From Vibrio profundi (GTDB lineage Bacteria > Pseudomonadota > Gammaproteobacteria > Enterobacterales > Vibrionaceae): a DNA stretch of 64,000 nucleotides. The stretch spans positions 786,351 through 850,350 of the forward strand of contig NZ_RZIS01000001.1 in assembly GCF_005281835.1 (NCBI RefSeq), given 5' to 3'. The notes beneath the pieces are model-generated. The model saw only the letters and a program-made list of their open reading frames with translations. It searched no databases and was not told the origin of the DNA. The position numbers and the translations under genes were made by a program. Positions 1 to 8,793 of the stretch are shown here, piece after piece; within the stretch, counting starts at the first letter, position 1, and every line of letters starts with the position of its first letter.

Positions 1-3
1 TGT

Positions 4-21
4 GTACTAGTTAACTAGTGC
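4..21. promoter_or_regulatory. TrpR-like operator
   Basis: GTACTAGTTAACTAGTGC contains the perfect 14-bp palindrome ACTAGTTAACTAGT (6-19). It closely matches the Trp repressor operator known from enterobacterial trp promoters. It lies 70 bp upstream of the rnm homologue. In relatives that gene is divergent from trpE, so a trp operon probably starts just beyond the left edge, which cannot be seen here. Confidence 0.8.
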
Positions 22-90
22 AGAGGTAAAAAGTCAAGCCTTATAGCCATAAAACCAACATAAAATTACTAAAAGTAATGAAACTTTAAT

Positions 91-987
91 ATGAGAATTG
101 ATCTACATAGTCACACCACAGCATCTGATGGTCGACTGGCTCCTCACGAACTGATTGATCGTGCATTAAGCTTTAACATTGAAGCGCTGGCGATTACCGA
201 TCACGACACGACCGATGGCCTGCCCCATGCCCATCAATATATCGCAGATAACAAGCTGCCTATTCAGTTGATTAACGGTATTGAAATTTCGACCGTTTGG
301 CAGAACAAAGATATCCATATTGTTGGATTGAATATTGATCCGGAATCTGAAGAGCTTAAAGCGCTTATTGAACAACAAAAGGCACACCGTGTCGGCCGCG
401 CAAAGTTAATCGCAGAGCGTTTAACTAAAGCCACGCGCGAAGGCGTATATGAAGAAGTGAAAGCTATTGCGGGAGACGCTCCGATTACACGTGCACACTT
501 TGCCAAGTGGTTGGTCGATAATGACTTTGCTAAAAATATGCAGCAAGTTTTTAAGAAATTTTTAACCCGCAATAACCCAGGCTATGTACCGCCTACATGG
601 TGCTCAATGGAAGACGCGGTTAATGCTATACATGCCGCAGGTGGTCAAGCAGTGTTAGCGCACCCGGGCCGTTACGGGTTAACGGCAAAGTGGGTTAAGC
701 GCTTATTATCTGCATTTGTTGAAGCGGGCGGGGATGCTATGGAAGTAGCTCAGCCCCAACAAGCGCAACAAGAAAGACGCAACCTTGCTGATTATGCTAT
801 ACAATACAAACTATTAGCTTCTCAAGGTAGCGACTTTCATTATCCATCTCCGTGGATGGAGTTAGGACGTAACCTTTGGCTACCTTCTGGGGTTGAAGCT
901 GTTTGGAAAGATTGGGAGTTTCAATCGCTTGAGGAGCAAACTCCTACTGAAGATAGAGTCGAGAGACTCGATAACGAGGAAGAATAA
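91..987 (+). CDS. rnm: PHP-domain 5'-3' exoribonuclease / nucleotide phosphatase (RNase AM, YciV)
   Basis: This 298-residue protein opens with the PHP metal-binding signature [11 protein letters not shown] (residues 4-14), followed by ITDHDTTDG (36-44). Late motifs are LAHPGRYG and GSDFHYPS. Family members act on short RNA 5' ends and on 3',5'-bisphosphonucleotides in the cytoplasm. The length matches E. coli RNase AM. The ATG at 91 has only a weak ribosome site. The stop codon overlaps the yciO start (TAATG), so the two are probably cotranslated. Location beside a TrpR operator fits the usual place next to the trp operon. Confidence 0.9.
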   Translation: MRIDLHSHTTASDGRLAPHELIDRALSFNIEALAITDHDTTDGLPHAHQYIADNKLPIQLINGIEISTVWQNKDIHIVGLNIDPESEELKALIEQQKAHRVGRAKLIAERLTKATREGVYEEVKAIAGDAPITRAHFAKWLVDNDFAKNMQQVFKKFLTRNNPGYVPPTWCSMEDAVNAIHAAGGQAVLAHPGRYGLTAKWVKRLLSAFVEAGGDAMEVAQPQQAQQERRNLADYAIQYKLLASQGSDFHYPSPWMELGRNLWLPSGVEAVWKDWEFQSLEEQTPTEDRVERLDNEEE

Positions 988-1607
988 TGAGCCAGTTTTT
1001 TTATGTTCACCCTGACAACCCACAGGCTCGATTGATCAATCAAGCCGTTGCAATTATCCGAAATGGTGGTGTTGTCGTGTACCCAACTGATTCTGGGTAT
1101 GCACTTGGCTGTCAGCTTGAAAACAAACAAGCGCTAGAACGTATTTGCCAGATCAGAAAAATCGACGACAAGCATAATTTTACTTTGTTGTGTCGTGATT
1201 TATCAGAGCTTTCTTTGTATGCGAGAGTTGATAATACAGCTTTCCGTTTGCTTAAAAGCAATACTCCTGGGCCTTACACTTTTATTTTCAAAGGTACAAA
1301 GGAAGTTCCACGTCGTTTGATGAACGCGAAGCGTAAAACTATCGGTATTCGTGTTCCTGATAATCAAATTGCACTCGATCTACTTGAAGCGCTAGGCGAA
1401 CCTTTGATGTCGACGTCGTTAATTTTGCCGGGTAACGACCATACTGAATCGGATCCTGAAGAAATTCGCGATCGTCTAGAGCATGCGGTTGATGTCATTC
1501 TAAATGGCGGTTACTTAGGTGAGCAGCCAACGACTGTTGTTGACTTTAGCGAAGACGAAGCAACGATTGCTCGTGTTGGTGCAGGTGATCCAACGCCGTT
1601 CGAGTAA
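987..1607 (+). CDS. yciO: YciO, Sua5/YrdC/YciO family protein
   Basis: The 206 residues fit the YciO branch of the Sua5/YrdC family. Visible features are the N-terminal VVYPTDSGYALGCQL nucleotide-binding stretch (residues 31-45), the KHNFTLLC segment and the late TTVVDFS motif. YrdC and Sua5 make threonylcarbamoyl-AMP for tRNA t6A; the role of YciO itself is less settled, so catalysis is inferred from family only. The ATG overlaps the rnm stop by one base and has a GAGGAAG ribosome site inside rnm. Confidence 0.88.
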   Translation: MSQFFYVHPDNPQARLINQAVAIIRNGGVVVYPTDSGYALGCQLENKQALERICQIRKIDDKHNFTLLCRDLSELSLYARVDNTAFRLLKSNTPGPYTFIFKGTKEVPRRLMNAKRKTIGIRVPDNQIALDLLEALGEPLMSTSLILPGNDHTESDPEEIRDRLEHAVDVILNGGYLGEQPTTVVDFSEDEATIARVGAGDPTPFE

Positions 1608-1743
1608 TCGAATAGTTATTCGTTGGGTTGCAAATAACAGATGCTTTTTTTACTGGTATTTGCGATAATCTGCGGCCGCGATTTTCATCGCAACAAAATT
1701 CATTCGACGTCTGTGAAGACGACAATTAGGTAGAAATTAGTAA

Positions 1744-2787
1744 ATGAGCGAAAAATTACAGAAGGTTCTAGCACGTGCTGGTCATGGCTCTCGCCGTGAG
1801 CTTGAGGCTTTAATTAAATCTGGTCGTGTTAGCGTAAATGGTCAAGTCGCGAAACTAGGCGAACGTCTAGAAGACGAAAGTGCGGTAATCCGTATTGATG
1901 GCCACACAGTTTCAGGCAAAGGTTCTGAAGAAGTAGTTTGCCGCGTATTGGCGTATTACAAGCCTGAAGGTGAGCTATGTACTCGTCACGATCCAGAAGG
2001 TCGCCGTACTGTATTTGATCGTCTACCTAAGATCCGTGGTTCTCGTTGGATCTCGGTGGGTCGTCTAGATGCGAACACTTCTGGCTTATTGCTTTTCACT
2101 ACTGATGGTGAACTGGCTAACCGTTTAATGCACCCAAGCCGCCAAGTAGAGCGTGAATATTTAGTTCGTGTTTTCGGTGAAGTGACTGAACAAAAAGTGA
2201 AGAACTTAGTTCGTGGTGTTGAACTAGAAGATGGTATGGCACGTTTTGAAGACGTTGTTTACGCTGGCGGTGAAGGTATGAACCATACTTTCTATGTAGC
2301 GATTAACGAAGGTCGTAACCGTGAAGTTCGCCGTTTGTGGGAATCTCAGGAAACGACAGTAAGCCGTTTGAAGCGTGTTCGTTACGGTGATATCTACCTA
2401 GACAAGAAATTGCCACGTGGCGGTTGGAAAGAGTTAGATTTACAAGAAGTAAACTACTTGCGCCAACTAGTAGAGCTGAGCCCAGAGAAGGAAACCATGC
2501 TAGATCTTGATCCAGCAAACACTTCTCGTAAGCGTGAACGTTCTCGCAGCCAAAAAATTCGTCGTGCTGTTAAACGCCACGAAGAACGCGCGAATGCACC
2601 TAAAGGCCGCAGTAACCAAGCTAAGCGTAAGAAGCCTGCAACGCGCGGAACGACAACGCCAGATGCTGGTTCAGCGCCTCAAAACAAAGGCAAGCCGCAA
2701 GCGAACAAAGGTAAAGGCAAGACAAACTCTCGTAATGGGAACAATGCTCGCCCAAATAAGCCTGCGAAGCCAAGAACACGCATGTAA
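1744..2787 (+). CDS. rluB: 23S rRNA pseudouridine(2605) synthase RluB
   Basis: This is a 347-residue RsuA-type pseudouridine synthase. An S4 RNA-binding domain fills residues 2-60. The catalytic aspartate is D109 in [12 protein letters not shown], and the NRQVRRLWE-like motif appears as [12 protein letters not shown]. After about residue 255 comes a long, very basic, low-complexity tail rich in Lys, Arg, Asn and Gly, probably an RNA-binding extension. It follows yciO as in E. coli. The 136-bp gap before it suggests its own promoter. RluF and RsuA are less likely because of the order and the tail. Confidence 0.92.
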   Translation: MSEKLQKVLARAGHGSRRELEALIKSGRVSVNGQVAKLGERLEDESAVIRIDGHTVSGKGSEEVVCRVLAYYKPEGELCTRHDPEGRRTVFDRLPKIRGSRWISVGRLDANTSGLLLFTTDGELANRLMHPSRQVEREYLVRVFGEVTEQKVKNLVRGVELEDGMARFEDVVYAGGEGMNHTFYVAINEGRNREVRRLWESQETTVSRLKRVRYGDIYLDKKLPRGGWKELDLQEVNYLRQLVELSPEKETMLDLDPANTSRKRERSRSQKIRRAVKRHEERANAPKGRSNQAKRKKPATRGTTTPDAGSAPQNKGKPQANKGKGKTNSRNGNNARPNKPAKPRTRM

Positions 2788-2800
2788 TTGTGCTGAAAAT

Positions 2801-2828
2801 AAAAAAACCTGCTTATGCAGGTTTTTTT
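2801..2828. terminator. Bidirectional intrinsic terminator
   Basis: AAAAAAACCTGC (2801-2812), loop ttat, then GCAGGTTTTTTT (2817-2828) form a perfect 12-bp hairpin with T tracts on both strands. It separates convergent rluB and the SpoU methyltransferase gene and should serve both. Confidence 0.9.
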
Positions 2829-2846
2829 GTATCTGGGATAAGTGCA

Positions 2847-3338
2847 TCAAGTCACTTTTAGATGATTAGAAAAGTTATCACCTTTTGACATTCGATCATA
2901 CAAAATCACATTGACCGCAGCCGCGAGGTTCATACAGCCATTTGTTGGTACGTAAATCGTTTCCCGGCAGAAGTCTGTGATTTCTTTTTTCAGAGTTCCA
3001 TCTTCTGGGCCAAATATATAAAACGCTCTTGGTGGGTGCTTGTAGTCGGGCAGCGGTTTAGCGCCTTCAATCAAGTCTACCGCGACGGGCACACATCCTA
3101 CGGGAATGATTTGTTTTAAATCTTCCACTCCAATTAGCGGTAGTTCCAAATGTTTTTCTTTGGTATCTGTGTGGAACTGGCGGGCATGATCGTAGCGAGT
3201 ACCGGTATAAAATACAGAGTTTGCTCCATAGCAACCTGCCGCGCGCATTACAGATCCGACATTCTCGGGAGTTTTAGGGTTAACTAGCCCAATACAAGCG
3301 TAGCCCTTAGATAGAGTGTCAGTTTTAGCTTTGGTCAT
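2847..3338 (-). CDS. SpoU/TrmH-family RNA methyltransferase
   Basis: The 163-residue protein has the three SPOUT motifs: NPKTPENVGSVMRAAGCYGA (residues 20-39), FIFGPEDGTL, and CMNLAAAVNVILYD near the C terminus, which forms the knotted S-adenosylmethionine site. It consists of the catalytic domain alone with no N-terminal RNA-binding domain, as in TrmL-sized enzymes. The exact target (tRNA or rRNA 2'-O-methylation) cannot be read from the sequence. It is the last gene of the minus-strand run efpL-yciU-this gene. A hairpin between it and yciU (about 3370-3394) may reduce its transcription. Confidence 0.87.
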   Translation of the reverse strand: MTKAKTDTLSKGYACIGLVNPKTPENVGSVMRAAGCYGANSVFYTGTRYDHARQFHTDTKEKHLELPLIGVEDLKQIIPVGCVPVAVDLIEGAKPLPDYKHPPRAFYIFGPEDGTLKKEITDFCRETIYVPTNGCMNLAAAVNVILYDRMSKGDNFSNHLKVT

Positions 3339-3407
3339 AATATAAATAGAACTTAGAAATAGAGAAGAAACCCGCGCAAATAGTTTGAACGGGTCTTTTG
3401 GAAGGTG

Positions 3408-3728
3408 TTAGTCACGCTTCCACAACATGTGGCAGAATTTGTGGTTTGGGTCGCGGCTGATTAGCATACGAGCAAACACATCATCTAATACGTCATCTTC
3501 TTCGTTGACTAAACCAATACGTACTTCCGCATAAGTTTCTTTGTCTACTTCGAAACCAACTTGCTCAGCCCAGTCATCACCAGTTTCAACTAACTCTGCC
3601 GCGCCACGGTCATCAAACTGGGCGGTGAAAAGAATCACATCTGCAGGTTCTAGATTGTCTGGTGCCATTTCTAGGAAAATATCGTAAGCCGTATCAATTG
3701 CATCGTCGTAAGACATTAAATCACTCAT
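3408..3728 (-). CDS. yciU: YciU / HI1450-like putative dsDNA-mimic protein (DUF440)
   Basis: This 106-residue protein is strikingly acidic, with Asp/Glu clusters such as VNEEDDVLDDVF, and ends in CHMLWKRD. Sequence and length fit the DUF440 family of H. influenzae HI1450, whose structure resembles DNA in surface charge. Function in the cell is unproven. It starts 8 bp after the efpL stop, so it is almost certainly in the same transcript. Confidence 0.85.
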   Translation of the reverse strand: MSDLMSYDDAIDTAYDIFLEMAPDNLEPADVILFTAQFDDRGAAELVETGDDWAEQVGFEVDKETYAEVRIGLVNEEDDVLDDVFARMLISRDPNHKFCHMLWKRD

Positions 3729-3736
3729 GGGTTACC

Positions 3737-4306
3737 TTAGCTCGCGCGGTTCATGTATTTGCGCTCAGCAGTGTTTACTACCACTTTGTCGCCAGTTGCA
3801 ATGTACTCAGGAACTTGAACAGTCAGGCCTGTAGCAAAACGAGCTGGCTTAGTACGAGCTGAAGCTGAAGCGCCTTTGATTGAAGGATCAGTTTCTTCAA
3901 TAACTAGTTCAACTGAAGTTGGTAGCTCAAGTGTTGCTGCGTTACCATCAATTAAGATCGCGTACATACCTTGAGTTTCTTCGTTGATGAATAGAAGCTC
4001 GTCTTCGATTATCTCACCGTTGAAGATGTACTGAGTGTAATCTTCATTATCCATGAAGATGTACTCATTACCGTCTACGTATGAGTACATTACAGCACGT
4101 TTGGTTACGTCGATAGTTTCTACGATTTCGTCTGCCTTGTGACGAACTTCAGTTTTCACGCCTGTCGCTACATCGTTACCACGGAAACGGTAAATTTTCT
4201 GGCCGCCGCGACCACCTGGTGTGGTGATCTCAATATCTTTTACTAGTAGAGTCTTGCCGTCGACGTTGATGGCAAAACCTTTTTTAATTTCACTTGCTCT
4301 AGGCAT
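3737..4306 (-). CDS. efpL: Elongation factor P-like protein EfpL (YeiP)
   Basis: The 189 residues have the three-domain EF-P fold. The tip loop reads TTPGGRGGQ with arginine R33 where EF-P has the modified lysine, the hallmark of the YeiP/EfpL branch that relieves ribosome stalling without EpmA modification. The C-terminal ETDPSIKGASAS and VQVPEYIATGDKV match the EF-P signature region. The start ATG lies in an open region upstream, and the gene leads yciU. Confidence 0.92.
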   Translation of the reverse strand: MPRASEIKKGFAINVDGKTLLVKDIEITTPGGRGGQKIYRFRGNDVATGVKTEVRHKADEIVETIDVTKRAVMYSYVDGNEYIFMDNEDYTQYIFNGEIIEDELLFINEETQGMYAILIDGNAATLELPTSVELVIEETDPSIKGASASARTKPARFATGLTVQVPEYIATGDKVVVNTAERKYMNRAS

Positions 4307-4442
4307 CTTGTGTTTGTCCTTATTGGGTCTATTCGAAGGATTATATCAAGGCCTGCCTATAAATAGGAATAACTTGATTCAGAAAGTCAGCTAGGCGATC
4401 ATAAGGTATAAACCTCCAGTCTGTATAAATAACTGATTTACG

Positions 4443-5210
4443 ATGCCTTTACCTGTTATTGACCCTAAGCAACCATTCCAACCTGAGTTTCAGCCAGTTG
4501 TTAGTGATCTGATTCGCTTTCTTAAAAGTGGACTAGGTTCTAACTTACATAGCGTTTATGTCTATGGCAGCGTGGCTCGTAAAACCGCTAAAGCAGGGAA
4601 GTCTAACTTAGACGTGATCGTAGTAACGAATCGATCATTTTCAGATAATAGAACAACGTTACTCAATACTATTAAATGGCGCTTTCAAAAAAGTTTCCCT
4701 CAGGTAACTCAAGTTTCGATTAAAACGGCGCTGGTTAGCGAGATTGTCGACCTAGAAAACATCTTTACTTGGGGATTCATGCTCAAACATTGCTGTGTAT
4801 GTGTGCATGGTGAAGATTTGTCTGATTGCTATGGTGACTTTGAAACAAGCTGGGAGATCGCTAAGCATTGGAATATGGACGTAGAAGACTGGTTAGCGGT
4901 GTACCGAAATAAGATTGCACGCGCTGCGACTCCTCAAGAGCAGATCACCGCTCAGGTGATCATTGCCAAAAAGCTTCTGCGTGCAAGTTACTCTCTTATT
5001 ATGTACAAAGATAAAAATTGGTTTGATGATCCTGTCGAATGTGGGCAGCGGTTTTTAAAGTATCACCCAGACAAAAAAGTGGAAGTTGACCGACTTGGTA
5101 TTCTCTTATCAGGAAGATTGATTCAGAAGCGCTCTGTTGTAGGGATCTTAGATGCTTTTGGCGATTGGCTAGTGAAACAATACAAGAAAACAGAGTTTCG
5201 TATTGGCTAG
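4443..5210 (+). CDS. Nucleotidyltransferase-fold protein, function unknown
   Basis: Of 255 residues, the N-terminal part carries VYVYGSVARKTA (residues 38-49) followed by SNLDVIVV (54-61). That is the GSxxR plus acid-pair layout of minimal nucleotidyltransferases, but the usual DxD reads N55-L-D57. The C-terminal half (about 130-255) is helical and resembles the substrate-side helical domains of such proteins. It stands alone, divergent from efpL and convergent with polB, with a weak ribosome site. It may be a degenerate or altered-specificity enzyme. Substrate is unknown. Confidence 0.6.
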   Translation: MPLPVIDPKQPFQPEFQPVVSDLIRFLKSGLGSNLHSVYVYGSVARKTAKAGKSNLDVIVVTNRSFSDNRTTLLNTIKWRFQKSFPQVTQVSIKTALVSEIVDLENIFTWGFMLKHCCVCVHGEDLSDCYGDFETSWEIAKHWNMDVEDWLAVYRNKIARAATPQEQITAQVIIAKKLLRASYSLIMYKDKNWFDDPVECGQRFLKYHPDKKVEVDRLGILLSGRLIQKRSVVGILDAFGDWLVKQYKKTEFRIG

Positions 5211-5401
5211 TTGGCTAGCCTGCAAATGATAACGAGCGTTCATTTTTGTTTAAGCTATGTAGGCTACGTTTGTTATTCACATTAGATGAGTTTTTGCCCC
5301 TCTGCAGACTAGCTCCTATATCAAAGTTTCTCACAGATCTTGCTTGAAAATACACGAATACTCAGCAATTCATTTTTGAAATCGGCTGCAATGTCACTGC
5401 C

Positions 5402-7765
5402 CTAAAATAGCCCGAGTTGAGGGGCACAAATACGCTCAAAGTCTAATCCGATAAACGGCAATATTGCGTCTGCGACAGGTTTAAGTTGCTTATCGATATA
5501 GTGTTGATAGTCAATTCCGCTTTGACGGTATTCTTTAGGTTCTGGCCCGTTTAGCGTAATGAGGTATTCAATTCGCCCTTTGTTTTGATATTGCAGAGGC
5601 CTTCCGAGTTTGGCGTTGAATTCGTCTGCCAGGCGCGCTGCCCTTACTTGAGGTGGCACGTTCTTTTGGTATTCATGCAGTTTTCTTCGTAAACGCTTTT
5701 GATAGGTGAGCAAGTCATCAAAGCGACCTGCTGCAGTATCTTCAACAAACTGACGTACGTAATCGGTAGGTTCTTTCCCGTGGAATACCATTTCATACAA
5801 GGTTTGCTGAAATTGTTGAGCTAGTGGTGTCCAATCGGTACGAGCACTTTCTAACCCTTTGAATATGATGCGTTCTTGATCGCCTTCACCTATTAACCCT
5901 GCATAGCGTTTCTTCGAGCCTGTTTCTGAACCGCGGATAGTAGGCATTAGGAATTTTCGATAATGCGTCTCGTATTCCAATTCTAAAATGGAAGTGAGGT
6001 TGTGCTCAGTCTTCAGGTGTTCGGTCCACCAAGCGTTGATGTGGTCCACAAGAGAATGACCGATTTTGTCTGCTTCACTCTGTGAGTAGCTGCCGTTTAA
6101 GGAAACGAAAGTAGAGTCAGTATCGCCATAGATAACTTGAAAGCCTTTATCTTCGATGAGTGTCTTGGTCTGCTTCATGATTTCATGTCCACGCATCGTG
6201 ATTGATGATGCCAGCCGGGTATCAAAAAACCGACAACCAGAGGAACCAAGTACCCCGTAGAAGGAATTCATAATGATCTTGATGGCTTGAGAAAACGCCT
6301 TCTCGTTGTTTCGCTTTGCAACATCTCGCGCGGCCCAAAGCTGTTCAATCATCTTTGGTAAGAAATGCTTCTCGCGATGGAATTGTCCGCCTCTAAATCC
6401 AGGTACCGCTTGATCGTTGTCTAAGCCAATATCCAGCTTAAGCCCTTCGATTAATCCCATAGGGTCAATCAAAAACGAGCGGATAATAGAGGGATAAAGG
6501 CTCTTAAAATCGAGTACCAGAACTGAATCGTATAGATTTGGAATCGAATCCATCACATAGCCGCCAGGGCTGGCAAGCCAATTTTCTGAAGCTAGATTAG
6601 GCGCCACATAGCCTGCTCGATGAATTTGTGGCAAGTATAGGTTGGTGAAGGCAGCGACAGAGCCGCCCACTCGATCAAGCTCTACTCCGGTTAACCTTGA
6701 GCGCTCGATAGCAAAATCGATAAGGTGAGTATGGTCAAATATACGATTCACCAACACGCAATCCTGAAGGTTGTATTTCGCGAGTGAAGGTTTATCGTGT
6801 TTAAACATTCGATTGATTTCGTCCATTCTGTCATGAACATTATGAATGTCTTTGCCTTCACCTAACATCTCTTGAGAAACAGATTCTAAAGACCATGAAC
6901 GAAAGTGATAAGTTGCGGTTTTTAATGTGTCGATGCCATCCAGTACAACGCGACCAGGGATAGTGATAAAGCCTTGTTGGCTTTGCGCTGAACTGCGAAA
7001 GAAACTTGGTTGGTTATTTCGGCCAATTTTTAACTTCAGATTGTGCCATTCTGCTCGTTTGTGCAGCAGTCGAAAATCGAAGTCAATGACGTTCCAACCT
7101 ATGATGACATCTGGGTCAAACTGAGTGAACCAATCAACTAACGCTTCTAGTAAGGCTTTTTCATCGTTGACCCATTGAATTGGAGTGTCCGCAGGCTGTG
7201 GCTGACCAACCATAATAACGCGACTGTCTAACGGGCTATCTAGGCCAATCGAATAAAGGATGCCTTTTTCAGAACATTCTATGTCCAAAGAGACAATCGA
7301 TAACTGGGGGATGTAGTTTCCTGAACGGCATTTGACTTGATGAAACTGAGTGAAATCTCGCTTTTTTTGCGCTATGCCTGAAAACTCGATGCTGCCTTTA
7401 ATAAAGCGTTCCATCAGATAGCGATCAGCAAGTTTGATATCGCTTTCAAAGGTGATTATGCCTTCAGAGCTAAGTTTTTGGGCAAAGTTCATTGCCGCTC
7501 GATTAAGTCGGAAGTAACACGCAGATAAAGGTTGCCCATCAAAAGTCTTAATTGGGAGAGGCTTGATATCACATTGAATCGTCTCTTGCTGTGCGAGTTC
7601 AGAAATGAGCGGTGCATGAGATTGTTCGACGAAAAAGACAGGTTTTTCGTCTGGAATGGTCAGCAGGGTCGGCCCATTTGGCGTACTTAACCATAAGTCT
7701 ATGTGTGTGGTCCCCGAGTAGTCGCGGGCTTGCCTTGTAAGAACAAAGCCAGTTTGGATAGTCAA
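5402..7765 (-). CDS. polB: DNA polymerase II (family B)
   Basis: This 787-residue family B polymerase has exonuclease acids in SLDIECSE and IDFDFRLLHK, and polymerase motifs LDFKSLYPSII (motif A), IIMNSFYGVLG (motif B) and IYGDTDST (motif C). Length matches E. coli Pol II (783). It takes part in repair and restart synthesis and is SOS-induced in E. coli. No clear CTGT-N8-ACAG LexA box was seen in the 380 bp upstream, so SOS control is not supported from this sequence alone. Confidence 0.95.
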   Translation of the reverse strand: MTIQTGFVLTRQARDYSGTTHIDLWLSTPNGPTLLTIPDEKPVFFVEQSHAPLISELAQQETIQCDIKPLPIKTFDGQPLSACYFRLNRAAMNFAQKLSSEGIITFESDIKLADRYLMERFIKGSIEFSGIAQKKRDFTQFHQVKCRSGNYIPQLSIVSLDIECSEKGILYSIGLDSPLDSRVIMVGQPQPADTPIQWVNDEKALLEALVDWFTQFDPDVIIGWNVIDFDFRLLHKRAEWHNLKLKIGRNNQPSFFRSSAQSQQGFITIPGRVVLDGIDTLKTATYHFRSWSLESVSQEMLGEGKDIHNVHDRMDEINRMFKHDKPSLAKYNLQDCVLVNRIFDHTHLIDFAIERSRLTGVELDRVGGSVAAFTNLYLPQIHRAGYVAPNLASENWLASPGGYVMDSIPNLYDSVLVLDFKSLYPSIIRSFLIDPMGLIEGLKLDIGLDNDQAVPGFRGGQFHREKHFLPKMIEQLWAARDVAKRNNEKAFSQAIKIIMNSFYGVLGSSGCRFFDTRLASSITMRGHEIMKQTKTLIEDKGFQVIYGDTDSTFVSLNGSYSQSEADKIGHSLVDHINAWWTEHLKTEHNLTSILELEYETHYRKFLMPTIRGSETGSKKRYAGLIGEGDQERIIFKGLESARTDWTPLAQQFQQTLYEMVFHGKEPTDYVRQFVEDTAAGRFDDLLTYQKRLRRKLHEYQKNVPPQVRAARLADEFNAKLGRPLQYQNKGRIEYLITLNGPEPKEYRQSGIDYQHYIDKQLKPVADAILPFIGLDFERICAPQLGLF

Positions 7766-8148
7766 GGGTAAGTCTCTGCCTAGATTGAAGTGGAAATGAT
7801 ACCAAATCGACTTTTGAATGGCAGAGGAAATTCACGTTTGGTAAGTAATTGATGAAATCTTGTTGTCTTTTTAAGCAGTAATGACAATATTTCCACTGGT
7901 TTAATTGCATATGTTGCAAATCACGAGATGGTATGACATTTTAATCCGATGTGAGCATAACGTATTGATTTAATGTTAGACTTATTAATTGAATGGTTAT
8001 TTTATAAATAAGTTCTTGCTAAACTTTGCGTTTGAGCACATATTCAGAGTAAGCTTTTTTTTAAAAGTGCGTTAAAATAGACAGCTATACTGCTATCCAC
8101 TGATCTCTTGGTGGTTGCAGAGCCAATTAATAGTGTGGAGATACAAGT
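7766..8148. other. Divergent promoter region of polB and uvrY
   Basis: This 383-bp AT-rich gap lies between the divergent polB and uvrY starts. It holds the inverted repeat TTGCA-N5-TGCAA (7906-7920) and a -10-like TAAAAT (8072-8077) on the uvrY side. No convincing LexA site or small gene was seen. The promoters are inferred. Confidence 0.4.
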
Positions 8149-8793
8149 TTGATAAATGTTTTCCTTGTAGATGATCACGAGCTGGTTCGCACAGGGATAC
8201 GACGTATTATTGAAGACGTCCGTGGAATGAACGTAGCAGGGGAAGCTGAAAGCGGTGAAGATGCAGCAAAATGGTGTCGTAGTAATCATACTGACGTCAT
8301 TTTAATGGATATGAATATGCCGGGTATCGGTGGCTTAGAGGCAACCAAAAAAATCCTGCGTTTTAATCCTGATGTAAAAATCATCGTTTTAACTGTTCAT
8401 ACGGAAAATCCGTTTCCAACTAAAGTGATGCAAGCTGGAGCAGCTGGTTACCTAACTAAAGGTGCTGGTCCAGATGAAATGGTTAATGCTATTCGTGTTG
8501 TGAATAGTGGCCAACGTTACATTTCGCCTGAAATTGCGCAGCAGATGGCGCTTAGCCAATTCTCACCTGCCTCTGAAAATCCGTTTGCCGATTTATCTGA
8601 ACGTGAATTGCAAATCATGATGATGATAACGAAAGGCCAAAAAGTGACGGATATTTCAGAACAACTCAATCTAAGCCCAAAAACAGTAAACAGCTACCGC
8701 TACCGACTGTTCAGTAAGTTGGACATCAGTGGTGATGTAGAACTTACCCATTTGGCGATTAGACATGGAATGCTAGATACTGAGACCTTGTAG
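8149..8793 (+). CDS. uvrY: Response regulator UvrY/VarA (GacA family)
   Basis: The 214 residues comprise a receiver domain with acids at D8/D9 and phosphoacceptor D54 in ILMDMNMPG, and a LuxR-type DNA-binding domain ([15 protein letters not shown]...[15 protein letters not shown]). In vibrios this regulator, VarA, is activated by VarS and drives the CsrB-type RNAs. The start is an unusual TTG (8149) with a GTGGAG ribosome site; no in-frame ATG would retain the receiver N terminus. Its stop overlaps the uvrC start (TAGTG). Confidence 0.93.
   Translation: MINVFLVDDHELVRTGIRRIIEDVRGMNVAGEAESGEDAAKWCRSNHTDVILMDMNMPGIGGLEATKKILRFNPDVKIIVLTVHTENPFPTKVMQAGAAGYLTKGAGPDEMVNAIRVVNSGQRYISPEIAQQMALSQFSPASENPFADLSERELQIMMMITKGQKVTDISEQLNLSPKTVNSYRYRLFSKLDISGDVELTHLAIRHGMLDTETL

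Noticed and set aside
7599..7919. 106-codon minus-strand frame overlapping the polB start
   Set aside because: It overlaps the well-supported N terminus of polB in another frame and has no domain signal.
7766..8148. LexA box for polB
   Set aside because: No CTGT-N8-ACAG or close variant was found on reading the gap.
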